Shown piece by piece: positions 16,152 through 26,865 of a stretch of DNA of 38,280 bases. Where the stretch lies: the NCBI GenBank assembly GCA_002419215.1, contig DIFQ01000003.1:1001-39280 (forward strand), read 5' to 3'. The notes under the pieces were generated by a model. It saw only the letters and a program-made list of their open reading frames with translations, made no database searches and had not been told where the DNA came from. Source of the DNA: Syntrophaceae bacterium UBA5744. GTDB lineage: Bacteria; Desulfobacterota; Syntrophia; Syntrophales; UBA2192. Within the stretch, counting starts at the first letter, position 1. Each line of letters opens with the position of its first letter. Position numbers and translations under genes: made by a program.

Positions 16152-16188
16152 TGGACCAAGGTCCAGTGCGGGTAGGACCAAGGTCCAA
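16152..16188 (+). promoter_or_regulatory. Tandem palindromic operator, copy 1
   Basis: A 37-base element, identical base for base to 33741-33777. It holds two inverted repeats, TGGACCAAGGTCCA (16152-16165) and AGGACCAAGGTCCA (16174-16187), whose centres are 22 bp (two helical turns) apart. Together with the downstream block at 16210-16221 it looks like an activator site for the + strand gene at 16276: if TGTATT is the -10 hexamer, the second palindrome is centred near -41.5. The symmetry suits a dimeric helix-turn-helix regulator, such as the NarL/FixJ-type protein at 33056 (inference). Confidence 0.78.
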
Positions 16189-16209
16189 ATTCCCTTTTGC
16201 TGCGAAATC

Positions 16210-16221
16210 TGTATTGAATTC
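16210..16221 (+). promoter_or_regulatory. Conserved -10-like block of operator promoter, copy 1
   Basis: TGTATTGAATTC begins 58 bases after the first base of the operator. The copy at 33799-33810 (TGTAATGAATTC) begins at exactly the same offset, while the bases between differ. Position conservation implies function; the likely -10 hexamer is TGTATT or TATTGA. No good -35 hexamer is present, as expected for an activator-dependent promoter. Confidence 0.6.
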
Positions 16222-16275
16222 CATAGAAAATGAACCCAAGACCGGATAACAGGAATTCAGGAAGGAGGGTTAGGG

Positions 16276-17439
16276 ATGAAAAGGAAATTTTATGTGCTTG
16301 TGGCGACCGTACTTGGCCTGGCCATGCTGGGCGGCTGCGCGACGGTGATCAAACCGGTCCCGGCGCAGGATTTGAACCCGAAGGTCAAATCGGGCGCGCT
16401 GGTTCAGAAGACGAACAACTTCGAGGTGATCCTGGACACCTCAGCCTCCATGGATGAGCCGTACACCTGGAAGCATTTCGAGTACACCTCGCCGATGCAG
16501 ACAACGAAGCTGGAGTACGAGCAGCACCTGGCGCGGCTGTTCAACGACACGATCCCGAACCTGAAGCTCACGGCGGGGCTGCGGGACTTTGCGGGCCAGC
16601 GGTGGCTGACGCGCAACTACGACACGAAGCTCTGGTACGGGATGGCGCCGTACACGAAGGACGAGATGCAGAAGGCGATCTACGCGGTGAACACGCAGGG
16701 TGTGGAGAGTCCGCTGGATTCGGCCCTGGATGCGGCGACGATGGATCTGAAGCCGCTGGCGGGCAAGTCGGCGGTGATCATCTTCACGGACGGGCTGGAC
16801 ATGCCGAAGGCGGTGGCCTCGGCGCAGGCGATGAAGGCGGCGCTGAAAGACAACGTCTGCATTTACGCGGTCCTGATCGGCCAGGACCGCATGACGGTTG
16901 AGGAGCCGAAGGGCGAGGGCCTGGCCCTGCTCTCCAAGGTGGTCACAGCGGGCCAGTGCGGGGCCCTGGTGAACGCAAAGGACGTGGAGACGGCGTCGGG
17001 GATGGCGGTCTTCGTCGAGCGGATCTTCCTCGGGCCACCGCCTCCGCCTGCACCCGCGGCGGCGCCGGTGGTGGTTCCCCCGGTGGTTCCGGCCGGTGCA
17101 GAGCCCGAGAAGCTGGAGGCCATCTACTTTGACTTCGACAAGTACGTGATCAAGCCCGAGTCGAAGGATGCACTACAGAAGAATGCCCAGTGGTTGCAGG
17201 ACAACAAGGGCAACAAAGTCCGGATCGAGGGCAACTGCGACGAGCGCGGCACCAACGAGTACAACATGGCGCTGGGCCAGCGACGTGCCGATGCGGCGGC
17301 GAAGTACCTGACGGATCTGGGGATCGCCAAGGACCGGGTCAGCACCGTGAGCTACGGCGAGGAGAAGCCCCTGTGCAAGGAGGCCAACGAGGCCTGCTGG
17401 AGCAAGAACCGAAGGGACGACTTCGTGGTTGCGAAATGA
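16276..17439 (+). CDS. VWA-OmpA (Pal-like) lipoprotein, full length
   Basis: 387 residues. The signal ends in lipobox L-G-G-C (Cys21), so the protein is lipid-anchored, probably in the outer membrane. A VWA domain covers about residues 50-250, with MIDAS residues Asp54-T-S-A-S and a conserved T-D-G near 175. A Pro/Ala/Val linker (about 253-278) leads to a Pal-like OmpA domain (about 280-387) with Y-F-D-F-D, NCDERGTNEYN and the R-R-A helix that binds peptidoglycan. It is very like the truncated gene at 3-1019, down to long identical DNA stretches. Its ATG follows GGAGGG by six bases. Transcription is probably from the operator-linked promoter at 16152-16221. It may tie peptidoglycan to an adhesive or assembly surface; the partner is unknown. 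Confidence 0.9.
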   Translation: MKRKFYVLVATVLGLAMLGGCATVIKPVPAQDLNPKVKSGALVQKTNNFEVILDTSASMDEPYTWKHFEYTSPMQTTKLEYEQHLARLFNDTIPNLKLTAGLRDFAGQRWLTRNYDTKLWYGMAPYTKDEMQKAIYAVNTQGVESPLDSALDAATMDLKPLAGKSAVIIFTDGLDMPKAVASAQAMKAALKDNVCIYAVLIGQDRMTVEEPKGEGLALLSKVVTAGQCGALVNAKDVETASGMAVFVERIFLGPPPPPAPAAAPVVVPPVVPAGAEPEKLEAIYFDFDKYVIKPESKDALQKNAQWLQDNKGNKVRIEGNCDERGTNEYNMALGQRRADAAAKYLTDLGIAKDRVSTVSYGEEKPLCKEANEACWSKNRRDDFVVAK

Positions 17440-17444
17440 ATGAT

Positions 17445-17483
17445 AACAGGGGCCGAAGGCCGCTGAGGCCCTCGGCTCCTGTT
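17445..17483 (+). terminator. Hairpin after VWA-OmpA gene, possible terminator
   Basis: A 12-bp stem with one G-T pair, AACAGGGGCCGA (17445-17456) with TCGGCTCCTGTT (17472-17483). It starts five bases after the stop codon. GAAATG and CATTTC outside it could extend the pairing. No T tract follows, so strength is uncertain. Confidence 0.45.
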
Positions 17484-17562
17484 CATTTCCGTTCAGACAT
17501 CCTGTTGCCGGGTGTAGCACGAAGGACCTGCAGACCCTTCAAAAATGACGTGAGGGAAGAAC

Positions 17563-18762
17563 ATGAAGAAGAAAGGCTCGTGGCGGCGTGCGGTGATCGG
17601 GATCCTTGCAATCTGCCTGGTCTTGCCTGCCACGCTTTTTGCCCAGGGAACCCCCTCAAAGACCTTCAAGCCGGAGGAACTGGATCAGCTGCTTGCGCCT
17701 GTCGCCCTCTATCCCGATGAGCTCCTGACCCAGATCCTCATGGCCTCGACGTACCCTCTCGAGGTGGTGCAGGCCGAGCGATGGACGAAGCAGAACAAGA
17801 ACCTGAAGGGGGATGCCCTGAAGGCGGCCCTGGACAAGCAGACCTGGGATGCAAGCGTCAAGGCGCTCGTGCCGTTCCCGGACGTTCTCTCCATGATGAG
17901 CGAAAAGCTGGAGTGGACCCAGAAGCTGGGTGACGCGGTCCTGGCGCAGCAGAAAGACGTCCTGGACACGGTGCAGAAACTCAGAAAGAAGGCAGCCGAA
18001 GCGGGTAACCTGAAAAGCTCGAAAGAGCAGGAGGTCAAAAAGGACGGCGACATCATCATCATCGAATCCGCCAACCCCCAGGTCGTCTATGTGCCCGCCT
18101 ACAACCCCACGGTGGTCTACGGCGCCTGGTGGTACCCTGCCTATCCGCCGTATCCGGTTTACGCGTACCCGCCGGGAGCCGCTTTATTCACCTTTACGAT
18201 GGGTGTCGCCATCGGCGCCGCCTGGCACGGCTGGGGATGCCACCCCGAGTATCACGGGGGGAGCATCAACATCGACAGGGACACGAACATCAATGTCGAC
18301 AGGCCCGACCGGGGGGGCAGGCCCGAGCAGCGACCCTCCGGAGGCTCCAGGGGGGAGCAGTGGAAGCACAACCCCGAGCATCGCAAAGGGGTTTCCTACC
18401 GCGACCAGGCCACGCGTGACAAGTACACGCCGACCAATCGCGCCGCCGTGGACAATCGACAGGGGAACCGGGGATACGATAAACCAGGCGCCGGGACTGC
18501 CGACCGGTCCGCCGGGAGGCAGCCTGCCCAGGTGCAGGATCGGGCATCCCAGGGCAGGACGGCAGACCGGGGAGGTTCTTCGTCCGGCGGGCGCGACAAT
18601 GCCTTCGGCGGGATGGACCGCGGCGGGCAGGCAAGCCGGGACAGCGCAAGGGGAAGCCAGAGCATGTCTTCGTCACGTTCCCACGGCGGGGGTGCCTCCA
18701 GCGGAATGTCCCGCGGAGGCGGAGGGGCCTCTCGCGGCGGAGGCGGCAGGGGCCGCCGGTAG
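17563..18762 (+). CDS. DUF3300 secreted protein with Gly/Arg-rich tail
   Basis: 399 residues with a signal peptide ending near residue 27 (L-F-A-Q). Residues about 35-215 match the DUF3300 family: LLAPVALYPDELLTQILMAS, ERW, A-L-V-P-F-P-D-V-L, and NPQVVYVPAYNPTVVYG. A Tyr/Pro-rich segment and a short hydrophobic glycine/alanine stretch come next. The last 170 residues are low complexity: Arg, Gly, Ser, Asp and Gln, ending in repeated R-G-G-G-G. The family has no known enzyme activity. It is often next to DUF2950, as here (60-base gap), which supports a shared envelope role. A large disordered cationic tail could bind polyanions such as nucleic acid, LPS or peptidoglycan polymers (inference). 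Confidence 0.85.
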   Translation: MKKKGSWRRAVIGILAICLVLPATLFAQGTPSKTFKPEELDQLLAPVALYPDELLTQILMASTYPLEVVQAERWTKQNKNLKGDALKAALDKQTWDASVKALVPFPDVLSMMSEKLEWTQKLGDAVLAQQKDVLDTVQKLRKKAAEAGNLKSSKEQEVKKDGDIIIIESANPQVVYVPAYNPTVVYGAWWYPAYPPYPVYAYPPGAALFTFTMGVAIGAAWHGWGCHPEYHGGSINIDRDTNINVDRPDRGGRPEQRPSGGSRGEQWKHNPEHRKGVSYRDQATRDKYTPTNRAAVDNRQGNRGYDKPGAGTADRSAGRQPAQVQDRASQGRTADRGGSSSGGRDNAFGGMDRGGQASRDSARGSQSMSSSRSHGGGASSGMSRGGGGASRGGGGRGRR

Positions 18763-18822
18763 GAGAGAGCGGCAGAACAATTCCCTCAAGGTCGAAAGAA
18801 AGAAACGACGGAGGACAGATTC

Positions 18823-19767
18823 ATGTTTTCGCTTCCTGAAAGAGTCACATCGGCCCGATTCCTCCTGATCGGCATCATGGCGCTGATCGTCGTCATCTTC
18901 CTGCAGGGTCCGGCCATGGCGGCCAAACCGAAACAGTTGAGCTTCGAATCCCCGGAAGCCGCCGTGGAGGCATTTATCAGGGCCCTCGGCAATCACGATA
19001 AAAAGGCGCTCCTTGCCCTGTTCGGGCCCGGTAGCGAGCCGCTGATCACGTCGGGCGATCCGACGGATGACCGGGAGCGGGAAGCAGCATTCGTCGGGCG
19101 GTACAGTGAAAAGAACCGCCTGGAAGCGGTCGGTGAAAAGAAGGTCATTCTCCACGTGGGAAACAATGACTGGCCGTTCCCGATTCCGCTCGTGAAAGCC
19201 GGCGCGACCTGGCGCTTCGACACGAAGCAGGGCAAGCAGGAGATCCTCAACCGCCGCGTCGGCGAGAATGAAAATGAGGCCATCCAGACCTGCCTGGCCA
19301 TCGTGGACGCGCAACGGGAGTACGCCGCCGTGGACCGCGACGGGGACGGACTGCTGGAATACGCACGGACGTTCGCGAGCACGTCGGGCAGGCAGGACGG
19401 CCTCTACTGGGTCACGGCGCCCGGTGAAAAGCCCAGCCCCCTCGGACCGCTTGTGGCGAAGGCGCGGAGCGAGGGCTACCGGAAGGGGGAGAAACCCGTT
19501 CCCTACAACGGCTATTTCTTCCGGATCCTGACGGAACAGGGGAAGAGCGCGAAGGGAGGTGCCTACAGCTACCTCGTGAGGGACAGGATGGTCGGCGGGT
19601 TTGCCGTCGTGGCGTACCCGGCCACGTACGCCGCTTCCGGTGTGAAGACGTTTATCGTCAACCACGAAGGCGTCGTGTATGAAAAGGACCTCGGACCCGA
19701 CACGCTGAAGCTGGCAAGAGCCATGAAAGCCTACAACCCGGACAAGACGTGGAAGAAGGCGGAATAG
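18823..19767 (+). CDS. DUF2950 secreted protein
   Basis: 314 residues. The N-terminus has a hydrophobic export signal ending about A-M-A-A (residue 27). The mature part matches DUF2950: an N-terminal F-x-S-P-E-A-A-V-E-A-F helix region resembling NTF2-like folds, N-D-W-P-F-P-I-P, W-R-F-D-T-K-Q-G, E-I-L-N-R-R-V-G-x-N-E, a D-R-D-G-D-G-L-L-E-Y-A segment that looks like a calcium-binding loop, and G-Y-F-F-R-I-L. The ATG follows GGAGG by eight bases. It sits between DUF3300 and a SYLF protein in a tight + strand run and is probably co-transcribed. Function is unknown; an envelope location is supported by the signal and the neighbours. Confidence 0.85.
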   Translation: MFSLPERVTSARFLLIGIMALIVVIFLQGPAMAAKPKQLSFESPEAAVEAFIRALGNHDKKALLALFGPGSEPLITSGDPTDDREREAAFVGRYSEKNRLEAVGEKKVILHVGNNDWPFPIPLVKAGATWRFDTKQGKQEILNRRVGENENEAIQTCLAIVDAQREYAAVDRDGDGLLEYARTFASTSGRQDGLYWVTAPGEKPSPLGPLVAKARSEGYRKGEKPVPYNGYFFRILTEQGKSAKGGAYSYLVRDRMVGGFAVVAYPATYAASGVKTFIVNHEGVVYEKDLGPDTLKLARAMKAYNPDKTWKKAE

Positions 19768-19802
19768 GGATTCGCATCGAGCTGAAGAAAGGAGAACATC
19801 CC

Positions 19803-20498
19803 ATGAAAAAGAACAAATTTCATGCACTCATCGTTGCCGCGATCATGCTGTCTGCGTGGCTCATGACATCGGCCCCCGCCGCCCTGGCGGCGTCGGACGC
19901 AGCCGAGGCCCAGGCGCTGGTCGAGAAGGCCCAGATCACCTTCAACAGTTTCATGAGGGACAAAGATTACGGCTACCTCCATCAGAACCTCGCGAAAGCC
20001 AAGGCCGTTTTGATTTACCCGCAGGTGCTGAAGGCGGGCTTCATCCTGGGCGGGTCCGGTGGCACCGGCGTGCTCGTCATGAGGGACAGGGACCGAAACG
20101 ACTGGACCGATCCTGCTTTCTATACCCTGGGGTCGGTTACGTTCGGCCTTCAGATCGGCGGCGAGGCGGCCGAGGTCATCATGCTCGTCATGACGCAGAA
20201 GGCCGTTGACACGCTGTTTTCCAACGCCATGAAGCTCGGTCCCGATGCCTCCATCGCGGTGGGCCCCGTGGGAGCGGGGGCCAAGGCGAACGTGGTAGCC
20301 GACTTCATCTCCTTCACGCGTTCGAAGGGCGCCTATGCCGGCCTCAACCTCGAGGGGTCCGTCCTCGACGTGAGGGACAGCCTCAACAAGGCCTACTACG
20401 GACAAGCCGTCCGGCCCGTTGACATCCTCGCGAAGAGGGCCGTCAGCAACCCGGGCGCGAAGGGACTCCGGGACGATCTGCTGAAGGCGTCGAAGTAG
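19803..20498 (+). CDS. SYLF/Ysc84-domain secreted protein, copy 1
   Basis: 231 residues from the ATG at 19803 (AAAGGAG nine bases upstream); an in-frame start at 19749 would place extra charged residues before a clear signal peptide and overlap the previous gene, so it is rejected. The signal ends near residue 30. The mature part has the SYLF/Ysc84 features: K-A-K-A-V-L-I-Y-P, a glycine-rich G-G-S-G-G-T-G-V-L segment, F-G-L-Q-I-G-G-E, a V-G-P-V-G-A-G segment and the SKGAYAGLNLEGS strand. SYLF domains bind lipids, mainly phosphoinositides in eukaryotes; bacterial members are periplasmic and poorly understood. A second family member is at 37378. Confidence 0.85.
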   Translation: MKKNKFHALIVAAIMLSAWLMTSAPAALAASDAAEAQALVEKAQITFNSFMRDKDYGYLHQNLAKAKAVLIYPQVLKAGFILGGSGGTGVLVMRDRDRNDWTDPAFYTLGSVTFGLQIGGEAAEVIMLVMTQKAVDTLFSNAMKLGPDASIAVGPVGAGAKANVVADFISFTRSKGAYAGLNLEGSVLDVRDSLNKAYYGQAVRPVDILAKRAVSNPGAKGLRDDLLKASK

Positions 20499-20555
20499 AT
20501 TGTTCGGCGGGCCTTCACGAGCGTTGCAAACGGCCGCAGATCGGAGGTATGCGCC

Positions 20556-21332
20556 ATGCTGGAGAACTGTCAGTATCTTCTCGATAAAAAGGGCCTTGTG
20601 GTGGGGATTGCCAATGACGAGAGCATCGCTTACGGCTGCGCCGCTCGCTTCAAGGCACTCGGGGCCGCCCAGGCCATCACCTACCAGACGGAAAAGGCGA
20701 GACCATTCGTAGAGCCCCTGGCCAATGAACTGGGCGCCGAGATCTTCATGCCCCTCGACGTCCAGAAGCCGGAGCAGATGGACGCCGTCTTTCATGCCAT
20801 CCGCGACCGGTGGGGACGGCTCGATTTCCTCGTCCACTCCATCGCCTACATGCCGAAGGATGACCTGCGGGGCCGCGTCGTGGACTGCTCGCTCGAGGGG
20901 TTTCTCATGGCCATGGACATCTCCTGCCACTCCTTCGTCCGGATGGCGAGGCTTGCCGAGCCGCTGATGAGTTCCGGCGGCTGCCTGCTGGCCATGAGCT
21001 ACTACGGCGCGAACCAGGTGGTGAAGAACTACAACGCCATGGGCCCCGTCAAGGCCGCCCTCGAGAGCTGCGTTCGCTACCTTGCGGCAGAGCTGGGACC
21101 GAAACGGATCCGAGTCCACGCCCTCTCGCCGGGTCCGCTGAAAACGAGGGCCGCATCGGGAATCGGCAAGTTCGACGAGCTGCTCGAACTGGCCGAGAAA
21201 AAATCCCCGCAGCACCGTCTCGTGGACATAGACGACGTGGGCGCCATTGCGGGATTCCTGGTCAGCGACCACGGCGACGCCCTGACGGGAAATGTGAACT
21301 TTGTCGATGCAGGCTATCACATTGTCGACTAG
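20556..21332 (+). CDS. fabI: Enoyl-[acyl-carrier-protein] reductase, FabI type
   Basis: 258 residues, a short-chain dehydrogenase of FabI type. It has the atypical N-terminal cofactor loop G-I-A-N-D-E-S-I-A-Y-G, the S-I-A-Y strand, and the catalytic set Tyr149, Tyr159 and Lys166 in the Y-(10)-Y-(7)-K layout of E. coli FabI. It reduces the enoyl-ACP double bond with NADH as the last step of fatty acid elongation, in the cytoplasm. The ATG follows GGAGG (20542-20546) by nine bases. It is unusual here because its neighbours are exported proteins. In rhizobia fabI can lie with a DUF3141-pta-ackA operon (recollection), and a DUF3141-Pta operon is 12 kb upstream here, so the gene may be a split remnant of that grouping. 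Confidence 0.92.
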   Translation: MLENCQYLLDKKGLVVGIANDESIAYGCAARFKALGAAQAITYQTEKARPFVEPLANELGAEIFMPLDVQKPEQMDAVFHAIRDRWGRLDFLVHSIAYMPKDDLRGRVVDCSLEGFLMAMDISCHSFVRMARLAEPLMSSGGCLLAMSYYGANQVVKNYNAMGPVKAALESCVRYLAAELGPKRIRVHALSPGPLKTRAASGIGKFDELLELAEKKSPQHRLVDIDDVGAIAGFLVSDHGDALTGNVNFVDAGYHIVD

Positions 21333-21647
21333 CGAACGGGGTTGGAACCGCCCGTCGCGTTCGGCCGATCGACGCATTCACACAAGGGCAGGCGCCATGG
21401 CCTCCCGCGCGTGAGGATGGCATCCAGGGCGCAAAGGGTTGGAGCGTTTCCATGGATGACCCGTCAACGAGATCGGTCCCCTCTTCATTTCCTGCACAGC
21501 CCGATCCATCCTCCCTCGATGGGTCCGGGATGTGCGGCAGAGGAAATTTCGCGCAGCGGTTCCCTGTCGACGTATGCGCAGCGAATGGACGATTCAAGAG
21601 CCGATCGTCGAGCCGGCGCGACCGATCCCGTGCAGGAGGTAACGAGG
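21333..21647. other. Gene-free 315-base stretch
   Basis: No convincing gene, promoter, terminator or repeat is visible. The frame of the downstream lipoprotein stays open through all of it, but the encoded residues are Arg/Ser/Pro-rich without secretion features, so I read it as untranslated. Only a good RBS (AGGAGG near 21633-21638) at its end is clear. It may hold the downstream promoter in non-consensus form or a long leader. Confidence 0.5.
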
Positions 21648-22715
21648 ATGACAAGAGCATTGATCGGTATCGTTATGCTGGGCTGCCTCCTTCTGTCGGG
21701 GTGCGGCGGTATCGGCGCCCCGGTCATCGTACGCGATCGCTTCGATTTCAATGTGGCGATCGCGGAGTCCTGGAAAAGCCAGATGCTGCTCAATATCGTG
21801 AAGATCCGCTACGCGGACACGCCGGTCTTCATGGACGTCACTTCCGTCATCAATCTGGCCGGTGTCCAGAACACGGTCAATGTAGGGGCAGGGTGGTCCT
21901 TTCCTCCCGCCGCGAATTCGCAGAGCATCGGGGGATCCACCACCTGGGGTGAAAAGCCGACGATCACCTATGTGCCGATCAGCGGGGACAAGTTTACCAA
22001 GAGCCTGCTGACCCCCATCCCGCCCTCCTCCCTTGTCGTCATGATGCAGGCGGGATGGCCGGCCAGGTTCCTGTTCACCCTGTGCGTCAAGTCCGTCAAC
22101 GAACTGGACAACCGGACCCTGGCGCCCGCCTTTGCGCGCAACGAGGATCCGGATTACGGGCGTCTGGTCGACCTGCTGGAGAAAATCCAGAAGTCGGGGG
22201 CCGTGGGGTCGCGGATCGAGAAGAAGGAAAAGCAGGAGAGCGTGGTGCTCTTTTTTCGCCGGAAAGCGAACCGGAACATCGACCCGGAGATGTCGGAAGC
22301 GGGGCGCCTGCTCGGACTGAGTCCGGGAACGACGGAGTTCAGGGTCATCTACGGGAACGCACCGACTCGCGAAGGGGAAATCGCGTTGCTGACCCGCTCG
22401 GTGATGGACATCATCCTGGAGCTGTCCGCACAGATCGAGGTCCCGCCCGAGCAGGCCGCGGAGGGTCGAACCTATGCCACATCGCCGGAGATCGGGGACG
22501 GAAAGGGGCAGAGACCGCCTTTCATCCGGATTCGCTGCAGCAAGGAACAACCGCCCGAAAGCTTTGTGGACGTCCGGTATCGCAACCACTGGTTCTGGAT
22601 CGATGACAGGGACCGGCCCTCGAAGACCATTTTTTCGTTCATGATGATACTGCTCAGCCTGATCGAGACCGGTCAACCTCCACAGGCTCCCCTGGTGACG
22701 GTGCCCATCAGCTGA
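21648..22715 (+). CDS. Lipoprotein of unknown function
   Basis: 355 residues from the ATG at 21648, chosen because AGGAGG lies nine bases upstream and the signal peptide with lipobox L-L-S-G-C (Cys18) begins there. The family is not recognised. Visible features: an F-N-V-A-I-A-E-S-W-K segment followed by N-I-V-K-I-R-Y-A-D-T-P-V-F, a Gly/Ser/Thr-rich patch, a helix ending near D-P-D-Y-G-R-L-V-D-L-L, and a C-terminal section (about 300-345) with an F-V-D-V-R-Y-R-N-H-W-F-W-I-D-D core and a hydrophobic F-S-F-M-M-I-L-L-S-L-I-E helix. It ends 59 bases before the GH63-like gene and is likely co-transcribed with it. Confidence 0.75.
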   Translation: MTRALIGIVMLGCLLLSGCGGIGAPVIVRDRFDFNVAIAESWKSQMLLNIVKIRYADTPVFMDVTSVINLAGVQNTVNVGAGWSFPPAANSQSIGGSTTWGEKPTITYVPISGDKFTKSLLTPIPPSSLVVMMQAGWPARFLFTLCVKSVNELDNRTLAPAFARNEDPDYGRLVDLLEKIQKSGAVGSRIEKKEKQESVVLFFRRKANRNIDPEMSEAGRLLGLSPGTTEFRVIYGNAPTREGEIALLTRSVMDIILELSAQIEVPPEQAAEGRTYATSPEIGDGKGQRPPFIRIRCSKEQPPESFVDVRYRNHWFWIDDRDRPSKTIFSFMMILLSLIETGQPPQAPLVTVPIS

Positions 22716-22774
22716 GGCGCCGGATCCCGCGCAGAGGGATTGTCTTCGAACATCCGGAGAAAGGAAGGTGCAGA

Positions 22775-25510
<2,736 letters not shown>

Positions 25511-25613
25511 AGGGTCGTCTCGGTGAGAAACAGGAAAATAGAATAGGATAAACGCAATCGAAAGCCGCTTCTATGCGAGTCGGCGCGGTGCATGGCAACG
25601 GAGGTGAAAGGAA

Positions 25614-26798
25614 ATGAGCCTTCCGGCACTGGCAAGCGAGGCGCATCTATACTTTGAACGGGGCGGGCCTGCATACCGGCTCATGCACAGGATAGGCGTC
25701 ATCAAGGAAGAGCCTTCCATTGCACGGCGGATCGTCATCTTCCTGGCCCTCACGTGGTTTCCGCTGCTCGTTCTTTCATTCATTGAGGGCGTCGCCTTGG
25801 GACCGACGCCGGAGCGGTCATTCCTGCTGGATTTCGCATCCTACGCCCGCTTTTTTGTCGCGTTTCCGATGATCATCCTCGCGGAAGCCGTTATCGGCCC
25901 CCGACTGACGGTTGCCGGGCTCCACTTCGTGCACTCCGGCCTGGTCCGGGAGGAGGACTATCCCGCTTACGATACGGCCGTCGAGAAGGTCGAATCCCGG
26001 CGGGAGGCGAGGCTGCCGGAGATGATCATCCTTGGCGTTGCCATCTTCGGCGCCTGGTCCATGACCGCGGCGCTCTATGCGGGGCACGAGACAAGCTGGC
26101 ACGTCATCCACACAGACAGCACCATCCGGCTGTCCATGGCCGGGGTATGGTACCTCATAGCGGCAGTTCCCCTTCTTCAGTTCATGTTCTACCGGTGGAT
26201 CTGGCGGCTTATCATCTGGACGGGGTTTCTGCTGGACATGTCCCGCCTGAACCTGCGGGTGTCCGTGACGCACCCGGACCAGGCGGCGGGACTCGGATTC
26301 CTGGGACCGGCCCAGGTGTCGTTCGGGTCCCTGGCCTTCGGCCTGGGCAGCATCCTGAGCGCGAGCGCCGCGTTCCTCATCGTGTTCAAGGGCGCCGACA
26401 TCGAGACCTTCAAGATTCCCTTCTTCGGGTATCTCGTGATCGTCAACCTGGTCTTCCTGGGGCCCCTCCTGGTCTTCTTTCCCCTGCTGGCTCGAACGCG
26501 CAGGCAGGGCCTCCGCGAGTTCAGCGCCCTGGCGAACCGCTACGATCAGGCCTTTGTGGACAAGTGGGTCAAGGGGAAAGCGCCGGCAGACGAGCCGCTG
26601 CTGGGTACCGGCGATATCCAGTCGCTGGCGGACCTGGGAAACAGCTTCCTGTTTGCCCGGCAGATGAAGCCGATCCCTTTCGACGTGCGGACGATCCTGC
26701 AGATGTCCGTGTTTGCCGCGGCGCCCATGCTCCCCTTGCTGCCGCTGGTCATGCCGGTCGCCGACATCTTGAATCTGCTATCCAAGGCGCTGCTGTAA
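25614..26798 (+). CDS. Multi-spanning inner-membrane protein, unknown
   Basis: 394 residues with about seven hydrophobic segments, near residues 39-61, 75-97, 136-158, 170-205 (long, likely two helices), 231-255, 265-290 and 365-390. A soluble loop at about 295-350 carries D-E-P-L-L-G-T-G-D-I-Q-S-L-A. No transporter signature is recognised. The ATG follows GGAGG (about 25600) by nine bases. It sits between the glucosidase and a GNAT gene in the same direction with short gaps, so an operon is likely. It could be a permease or signalling membrane protein; I do not assign a function. Confidence 0.8.
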   Translation: MSLPALASEAHLYFERGGPAYRLMHRIGVIKEEPSIARRIVIFLALTWFPLLVLSFIEGVALGPTPERSFLLDFASYARFFVAFPMIILAEAVIGPRLTVAGLHFVHSGLVREEDYPAYDTAVEKVESRREARLPEMIILGVAIFGAWSMTAALYAGHETSWHVIHTDSTIRLSMAGVWYLIAAVPLLQFMFYRWIWRLIIWTGFLLDMSRLNLRVSVTHPDQAAGLGFLGPAQVSFGSLAFGLGSILSASAAFLIVFKGADIETFKIPFFGYLVIVNLVFLGPLLVFFPLLARTRRQGLREFSALANRYDQAFVDKWVKGKAPADEPLLGTGDIQSLADLGNSFLFARQMKPIPFDVRTILQMSVFAAAPMLPLLPLVMPVADILNLLSKALL

Positions 26799-26865
26799 TG
26801 CTTAGACGCGCCTGCGATCATTGTCAGACCGAAAAGGAGCCCATGCCAAGGAGGACTTGTACAGG

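Noticed and set aside
16188..16225. Sigma-54 promoter at the operator
   Set aside because: No GG-N10-GC pair at the right place between the operator and the start codon in either copy.
19731..21377. Minus-strand open frame over the SYLF and fabI genes
   Set aside because: No motifs; shadow of two well-supported genes.
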